From contig JAEUWP010000466.1 of assembly GCA_018524725.1 (NCBI GenBank), positions 1 to 52,662 on the forward strand: a stretch of 52,662 nt of DNA. The letters run 5' to 3'. The DNA comes from Podaxis mareebaensis. Lineage: Eukaryota; Basidiomycota; Agaricomycetes; Agaricales; Agaricaceae. The position numbers and the translations under genes are program-made. This document shows, piece by piece, positions 45,920-52,662 of the stretch (position 1 is its first letter; each line of letters opens with the position of its first letter). The notes beneath the pieces were generated by a model. The model saw nothing but the letters and a program-made list of their open reading frames with translations. It was not told the DNA's origin and made no database searches.

Positions 45920-48900
45920 ATGGCTCTCCTTTTCCTCCAGTCTTTATTTATTGCCCCTCTCCTTGCTGGTATGTCCTCCGCTTATCTCCTATGTACGCGT
46001 TCTGACATCCCCGTAGCTGCACAAAACACTCTCAATCCCACTGTCATCTGTGTACCGGGTCAATGTTTGCAAGGTTATTCAAATGTAACACGTACGTCGT
46101 TCTCCCTCTCTGCGCGTATCCGTCACCGACTCTACGATACGACAGTTGGAGCAAAGCTCTCGTCTTCCGCGTCACCTGTCCCGATTCATCTCCTACCAGG
46201 CCAATACACATCGACAACGAACCCACAACTGCTTCATGACGCACTAACGTCTTCATCCCCGACCCTCATCCCATCTGCTGGTTTCACCAACGGCTCCCTC
46301 TCCCTTCCCCTAGATCTCTCCCTCCAGCCCGGACTGGCCATCTTCTCGGACCGTCTCTACTCTGGCCAAACCGCATTTACAACCCTACCCAACTCTCCAC
46401 CAAACCCCAATGCTTCAACCCCTCTATCCGCGAATTCGATCGCACTCTCATCAAATGCCGTTGCGATTACGACTTCATCCGCTAACCGCGTTATCCTCTG
46501 GGACTCGATACCCGACACCCAACAGCTCCCATCCCAATTATCTTCAGCACAGCTCTCGCTTATCGACATCCAATCTACGACTTGCTCGCCTTCCTGCTCC
46601 TCTGGTGGTATCTGCAGTCCACAAGGTCAATGCGTATGTCTAGATGGATTCACAGGTTCATCATGTGAGGACTGTGCACCCGGACATTTCGGTCCTAGCT
46701 GTCAGAAATGCGAGGATGGCTGCGACGAGTGTGATGAAGGTATCTCTGGAACAGGAAGGTGTCTGAAGAAGAGTGGTGGCAATAGCTGTAATTGCTTGAA
46801 CGGGGTCTGTGGTTCAGATGGCAATTGCCAGTGTAATGATGGCTTTGTCAAGGCGGACAATGGGACACAGTGTGCCAAATGCGCAGACGGTTTCTTCGAG
46901 ACTTCCACTGGTGACTGTAAAGGTATGTGCACTTGCTCTTTGTGTTTTGTACGACGCTGACCATCGTTTGTAGCTTGCCAAGTTGGATGCAGTCAGTGTG
47001 CTTCTGGCACTGGCGTCTGCCTCGCCTGTAGATCCGGTTTCTCGCAGGATCCAAACGACCGTACCAAATGCATTCCTCCCAAACAAATCACGTCCTCTGG
47101 CTCTCAATGCCCGGAACTCGCGTTCTCCAACGGTGATTCTTGCACGCCCTGTGCCTCCCCTTGTCAATCCTGCTCCGGAGGCACCTCAAACGACTGTACG
47201 GCCTGTGCTCAAGGGTTGTACATGCTCAACGGCGTATGTGTCAAGGCAAATGGTGATGGTGTTTGCGAGGGCACCAACCTCATAGCGGACAATAACAAGA
47301 AGGCATGCGACAGCTGTAGTGTCAAGTGTACATCCTGCAAACTTCCAAACTTCAGCATTGCATCCGTCGTCAGTGATCTTCAATGCACCGGTTGCATTCC
47401 TGGGAGCTTCCTCTCCGACGGCAAATGTGTCGACTCCTGCCCATCCGGAACCTTCGTCTCTCCTCAAGATAACATGACCTGTCTTCGTAAGTCCCTCGAA
47501 ACTACCTCTGTTTTTATTTCATTAAACACCCCTTTTTCTAGCTTGCGACTCGAGCTGTAGCACCTGCTCAGGCTCTGCCACATTCTGCCTCACCTGTTCC
47601 TCTCAGGGCCAACTCTCCTTCAACGGGAAATGTCTTTCTGCTTCCTCCTGCCCCAAGTCCACCTTTGCATCCCCCTCGACCTCTTCCTGCCTCTCCTGCC
47701 ACCCCGACTGTGCCACTTGCTCCGGATCCTCATTCAACCAATGCACATCCTGCCCCCCAGATCGTCCCGTTCTCAACAATGGTCGATGCATGTCCACATG
47801 CGCAAAGAACGAGTACTGGGACGCAAGCGCGAATGCATGCAAGACCTGTGACAGCTCCTGCGGAAGCTGTTCCGGTCCAGGTTCATCCAGCTGTATGTCC
47901 TGCTCAAACGCAAACGACCGTGTCCTCCGTTCCGGGTCGTGTGTTCCCTCTTCCGAAGCCTGCTCCTCGTCGAACGTCACGACAGTCATTAACCCACTTG
48001 GCGTGTGCCTCTCTGAACTCGTCACAGTACCTAAACCCTCGGAGACGAGTACGCTGCCGCCTATGCCGACTGTGACGGGCATCGACAAGCCTACGACGGT
48101 CGTGAAAGAGAAGCGGTTGGAGTGGTGGCAGATCTTATTGATGGCACTTGGGTGTGCGTTTATCTTCTTGGCTGTAATTTGGTGCTGTCGACGCCGATAC
48201 AGGAAGAAGAGGGAGGCGGAAAGACGGAGGGTTCAAGCGTACGCTTTTGCCAACACCCACACCGATACCAAGAAGAGTTGGTGGAGGTGTATTGGGAAAC
48301 GGGGAAAGAAACCCCAGGCATATCACCCCGATCTCGACAATGAGGCCGTTCATAATAGACCTCTTCATAAGGAGAAGAGCGACTGGCGATGGCGCCTCAT
48401 TCGTTTTGGTGAAAAGTTTTTTGGTCATTCCAAGTCTACCCGCGTATACCCCAATTCTTCCATGGAGATGTCACCAACAGTCCGCGGAAAGTCAATCGCT
48501 GTACTCTCCGACCCCGCCCCACTCTCCCGCGATACCAAGCACCACCATGCCGACTCCAACTCTGATCCTTTCCGAGATGTCGACATCGAGCGCGGAACCT
48601 CCCTACGTCCATCGCTCCCTCGTCCTACACGCCCCTCGCGATCAAGCGACGAACACAGTCTAGACGTACCCACCGACGTGCGCAGTTCCGAAGATCACTT
48701 CGACGAGCGATACGTCAGAGGGGCAGGAGGTCAAGGTGAAGAGGAAGACATGATCCAACTCATCTCTTCCTACCGATACACCATCAATCCCAAAACGCCC
48801 CCAGCGACCAAACCCAATTTCTTCCACCATGGTTCCCGCTCACAAACACCTCAATCTCATTGCTCGAATAACAGTAAAACGCATTTACTCGCACCTTCGC

Positions 48901-49208
48901 CTCCTCGTCGCGAGCGCAGCCGTGAACGTGGTGGTGGTGACTTTAATCGTGATTATTATGATGAGGAGTATCATAGACATTCGCGTTCGAGTATATCGAC
49001 GGATTCGATGTATTCTCAGGTGACGGGGCATACGAGGCGGATGCCTCAAGTTCGGCAGCCGGTGCGCGATGATACGCCTGCGGTACCTGTGCTCAAGAGC
49101 AAGTTCTCTATGAGCACGATTGGTGCTGGTGATGAGGATGATAGACGTGGGCTTGTTGGGCACGGTAAGCTTAAGAAGAAAGCTGGAAGTGGCTCGTTCT
49201 GGAAATGA
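45920..49208 (+). CDS. Cysteine-rich receptor-like type I membrane protein
   Basis: A signal peptide (MALLFLQSLFIAPLLA, completed across the first intron) is followed by a Ser/Thr-rich adhesion-like region and an EGF-like unit (CSSGGICSPQGQCVCLDGFT). Many furin/growth-factor-receptor type repeats with regular Cys spacing come next (e.g. CDSCSVKCTSCKLPN, CDSSCGSCSGPGSSSCMSC). A membrane helix (WWQILLMALGCAFIFLAVIW) is followed by a basic stop-transfer stretch (CCRRRYRKKREAERRR) and a 350-residue Ser/Arg-rich cytoplasmic tail ending SGSFWK. Introns of 50-55 bp occur at 45970, 46092, 46922 and 47488. No kinase domain is present, so signalling would rely on the tail. Agaricomycete genomes carry similar proteins; the role is unknown. 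About 1000 residues. Confidence 0.85.
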
Positions 49209-49491
49209 GCTGTTTTCGTTTTTCTTCTCTGGTTAACGGACTTGCATTATTTTTATACCATATGTTGTGTGCTAATATCTCCCCCCTCTTTCCTTTATCT
49301 TTTATCTTTATACTATTTGTTGGATTTTTGACGATACCTTTCATGTTAAACGGATACATCGCAACGACATGTTTATGTATCATAGTTTATGCACGTACTG
49401 TAGGACACGACCTATGCACGATGGACACTTAGTGTAGTTTACTTACCTATTATAGCATGCGTTTGTGAGCACCTTACGATAGGCGTGAATG
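49209..49491. other. Short intergenic region between convergent genes
   Basis: AT-rich 3' flanks of the receptor-like gene and the glycosyltransferase gene, no feature seen. Confidence 0.4.
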
Positions 49492-51490
49492 TTAACATCC
49501 AAAAAACCTGTATTTCTGGGTATCAAAGTTCGAAAATCTGAAGGGAGTATGAAACGATGCGCAGAACGGAGCACAAATGCAACCTACGTAAGCTTCCTCT
49601 CCTTGTTCCACCTTTTTCATGTTCTCTTCCAATACCTCTTCCGCCTTGGTGCGCCAGTCTGTTTCCATCAACTTCGTTAGCCTTTCCTTGACGGCCTTTT
49701 CTGTCATGTGCTCCGGAATAAGTCTGCGTCCAGGTAAGAATCGGGTGGATAACGGTGAAATGTATTCATACCGATCTATTGGTGTCTTGATGGCGCTCTC
49801 GATCGCTTCCAGGAATCCCGTAAAGTTCTTTGCGTGGACGTGATAGACGTAACTGAAAGAGCGTTTCATATGAAACGTCAAGAAAACATGTAGGAAGTAT
49901 GTACGTACGGTGGGCCGTATTCGACAAGCGAGTTGTGCTGTGTTTCCCAGTGAGACTTGTTCCATGGGTCCTCGTGGCTCCAGCGCTCGATCTAATTAAG
50001 TCAATGGTGATATTTAATGCATTGATTGAGAACTCACGGGGTTCAAGAATGGCACGCCCAAGCACAGGGCATCAATTGGCGAAGGACTTGCCAGGGGATT
50101 CCTCATCCCAATCATCATCTTGCTATTCCGTACCTCGTCGTAAAAATCCTCTGGAGACAGGATACCAAGATTATAGATCCCATTCTCGTGGTCCTCAATA
50201 TCCACGATTTCTTCATGAATGTCCTTTCCCCAATTAAGATAGTTCTTGTCGATTTTCCAACCGCCGACGAAATTGACGCCGAGTTTTTCATGTACGAGAG
50301 GAAAATACGTACGGTTCCACGCAAACTTGGGGTGGTAGACGTACAAGAGTTGTTTCATGAGCATCCAGACCTGGTTCTTGCGCTTTTCCAGGGGAATAAC
50401 TGGGGTTTTCGTGCAGGTCGCCTCGATAGAGTACCTGCTCAACTGTTAACGAACCTCACCCGAGACGTCAGGACAGACATTTACCCAATGTACTGAATAG
50501 GACTTGATTCAAAGTCTGGATAACCACGGTCTGGAACGGCAGAGAGGAGCCATTTGCCTTTCATTGGATGATCTTCGTCATGTTCCCGGTGACTGGGCCA
50601 GTAGCTCATGTCAAACAGCTTCCAGGCTGGAATTCCGGTCGGGTTTTCGGGACCCTTGATGCAGTCTGGGTCAAGGTGGCATTCGCCCGTCTTGCTTCGG
50701 ACGATGACCTGTGACGGAGGATAAATGAAGAACGGCTGTCTATAGCGGTGATCGTACCTTTACCAGGTCGGGCATCATGCGGTATTGAAACAGCGTATCT
50801 TCTGTGAAGTATCTGAGCCGTGCATACGTACGCACGCACTGAGAGCATTCTTACCAAGGCCGGTAGAGAAAAGCGTGGTGTACCCGAGTTCACGAAGGTT
50901 CTTGTACTAAAACGGATATCAGCGGGCAAAACAGAAAGGAAAGCAAGTTCCTCAAACGCGCACTATTGACATACCCCTGGGGAAGACCTGTCACAAAACG
51001 GATAGCTGTATGAAACTGACAGTGTTACTTACCAGATACCTTCGCCGCCACGGAACCCTTGTATCACAGCCCTTTGTATGTTTTTGTCTGCGAGTAGCGC
51101 GACCTTCATCTGGTTTGGCCCGCAGTTGTTCAGTGCCATGCATGCATGTAGGTCCCGTAGAGTCTTTGCATTCCACTCCTGAAAGTCCTCTCGACTTGGG
51201 CCTGGTGAGGGAAATAGTTGATCGAATATTGGCGGGGCCTCGACGTAGACTGAGTGGGGCTCTTCAGTTGCTTGAGTTTGGTTAGGTTGCGACGAGGACG
51301 TGCCTATGTCAGCCGGGATTTGAGTCGAGGTCCTCCAGTGGGGGAGCGAAGTGACAGGAATAAAGTCGTAGATAACGTAAATGCAGAGAAGAACAGATAT
51401 CAACCAGATTACTTTGACCAGCTTAGAGTGTGGGATGAGCATTGTGCGGCGTGGGGAGGGAGTGACCATTGGATGAGTAGGCGAATACAA
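49492..51490 (-). CDS. Type II membrane glycosyltransferase, GT18 (MGAT5-like) type
   Basis: MGAT5-type enzymes add beta-1,6-GlcNAc to N-glycans in the Golgi. The N-terminus has a short cytoplasmic tail and one signal anchor (LVKVIWLISVLLCIYVIYDF), then a Ser/Thr stem. Later exons give QVWMLMKQLLYVYHPKFAWN, EIVDIEDHENGIYNLGILSP, EVRNSKMMIGMRNPLASPSP and IDALCLGVPFLNP, the donor-binding-like end of this family. Then follow YVYHVHAKNFTGFLEAIESA and a Cys-containing tail (VGCICAPFCASFH) ending at 49492. The start at 51490 (MYSPTHPMVT) gives a 20-residue tail; an internal ATG at 51442 is an alternative. The exact exon count is uncertain. GT18 rests on general pattern memory; another GT family is possible. 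Confidence 0.65.
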
Positions 51491-51604
51491 TTATAAGTCC
51501 TATGCTCAGAGGTGTAGATAAATATAACCGCGACGGATCAACGCCGCGAATATTTCATAACATCATTACGCAAACATGGACCAACAACATTGCACACAAC
51601 CACC
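51491..51604. promoter_or_regulatory. 114-bp shared divergent promoter
   Basis: The starts of the glycosyltransferase (minus) and KH protein (plus) are only 114 bp apart, so both must share promoter DNA. A TAAATATAA run lies at about 51517-51525. Confidence 0.5.
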
Positions 51605-52662
51605 ATGTCCTCCAAACGAAGGTGGGACCAGCAGGGCCCCAACGAGCATGACACACACACAGTTCCAAAGTCTGAGGACGGAAAGTCCGCATCGAACGCT
51701 GCCGCCGCCGCCGCGGCTATCGCTGCCAAAATAGCTGCCCAATTCGCAAATGGTACAGGCCCTGGTGGATCAGCGTACGAAGGCGAATTCACGCACGATA
51801 TCGACATCAACGACGTGAGGAACAGGTATCTTCTGACGAAGGGTGCCACACAGGAACAGGTATGCGTCGGTTGTTGGTTGACGTGTGTTCGACGTTCAGG
51901 CTTGTTTATGCAGATCCATGACGAAACAGGCGCATCGATCGGTACCAGAGGCGTGTGGTATCCGGATCGCAGCAAGGCGACGGCTAAGGACCCCCCGTTG
52001 TATATTCACATCTCGGCTAGTTCGAATGAGATGTTGCAGAGGGCCATAGATAAGGTCAACGAGCTGATAGCGTTGGACATGGGTTCGCTTGTGGAGAAAA
52101 ATGATAGGCCTAGGGAGCGTGTATGTCATTATGATCCATTTCTTCTTGAGTTCGTCACTGACGTTGAATTGGCAGAGAAAATGGCCGGAAGAGAAGCTTC
52201 CGATCGGACTGGAATCGATCCGCAACTTCAACATTCGCGCCAAGGTCGTTGGTCCTTCGGGTTGCTTTGTCAAGTACATTCAATCGGAAACAAGTACTCG
52301 TGTTCAGATCAAGGGGATAGGGTCAGGGTTTATTGACCAAGAGGTGAGTTCTTTTCGACGCGTCGGGGTGTAGCAAATTTTCTTAAACTCGCTAGACTGG
52401 TCAAGAAGAGCCTGTGCCAATGTTCATCCATATAACGTCTGTCCCCTCTTACCCCCTTCACGTTGCCTGTTCAACTTTTCCCCAGAGGACCTGATGAGGG
52501 CCAGGTTGCCCGCGCCAAAGTACTAACAGAAGATCTCCTACTCGTTGTGCACCAGGAACACGCAAAGATGCAGGCCATAATCCAGCAACAACAAATGGAG
52601 CTCCACCAAGCACAGGCGCAGTATGCTTACATGAGCGGATACGCTCCTCCTCCACCCTCTGC
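51605..52662 (+). CDS. KH-domain splicing-associated protein, KHDC4/BLOM7-like, cut by the right edge
   Basis: KHDC4-type proteins bind RNA and associate with the spliceosome. The start MSSKRRWDQQGPNEHDTH precedes an Ala run (AAAAAAAIAAKIAAQFANG) and DIDINDVRNRYLLTKGATQE. After an intron come IHDETGASIGTRGVWYPDRS and PPLYIHISASSNEMLQRAID (first KH-like unit), then PIGLESIRNFNIRAKVVGPS, GCFVKYIQSETSTRVQIKGI (second KH with a GPSG-like loop) and RPDEGQVARAKVLTEDLLLV. Introns of about 60 bp or more are read at 51860, 52122, 52344 and near 52440. The GTRGVWYPDRSKAT string is characteristic. The 3' end, probably Pro/Tyr/Gln-rich, lies beyond the window. Confidence 0.83.

Overview
This window looks like nuclear DNA of a mushroom-forming basidiomycete (Agaricomycetes, probably Agaricales). 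The support is many 47-60 bp GT-AG introns, pyrimidine-rich 5' regions, an agaric-style NACHT-WD40 gene, a Ty3/Gypsy remnant, and fungal housekeeping genes (ORC2, SAH hydrolase, KAR5/THT1, LCL3, a LARP, a KHDC4-like protein). All calls come from reading translations and splice signals by eye; no database search was possible.

Region 1 (1 to about 5.4 kb) is a CpG-poor transposon graveyard. It holds the 5' end of a Gypsy element on the minus strand (LTR, leader with tandem repeats, decayed gag), a decayed Zn2Cys6-like ORF, AT-rich sequence, and a scrambled copy of two fragments from the ORC2 locus 10 kb away. In that copy essentially every CpG has become TpG or CpA.

Region 2 (5.4-13 kb) is an innate-immunity-type locus. 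One eight-exon gene encodes a predicted 1356-residue STAND protein (modular N-terminus, NACHT, then 14 nearly identical WD40 repeats). A second predicted 501-residue gene has an almost identical NACHT core but a different helical N-terminus and no WD40 repeats. The WD40 array ends exactly where the CpG-poor block begins.

Region 3 (13.7-52.7 kb) is gene-dense core genome: ORC2, a large acidic Ser/Pro-rich protein, an unidentified Ser/Pro/Gln-rich protein, a CCCH/RBR E3 ligase, the karyogamy protein KAR5/THT1, an unidentified coiled-coil protein, a SOM1-like mitochondrial protein with a GC-AG intron, S-adenosylhomocysteine hydrolase, an unresolved gene, a NADAR protein, a La-domain RNA-binding protein, LCL3 nuclease, a cysteine-rich membrane receptor-like protein, a GT18-type glycosyltransferase, and a KHDC4-like KH protein cut by the right edge. 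Several divergent pairs share short promoters with clear palindromic sites (CACGTG, TGACGTCA), and ORC2 has an ACGCGT cell-cycle box just before its start codon.

The most interesting material is the NLR pair beside a CpG-mutated transposon block, and the ORC2 pseudo-copy, which gives an internal measurement of methylation-type decay because its intact donor lies in the same window.
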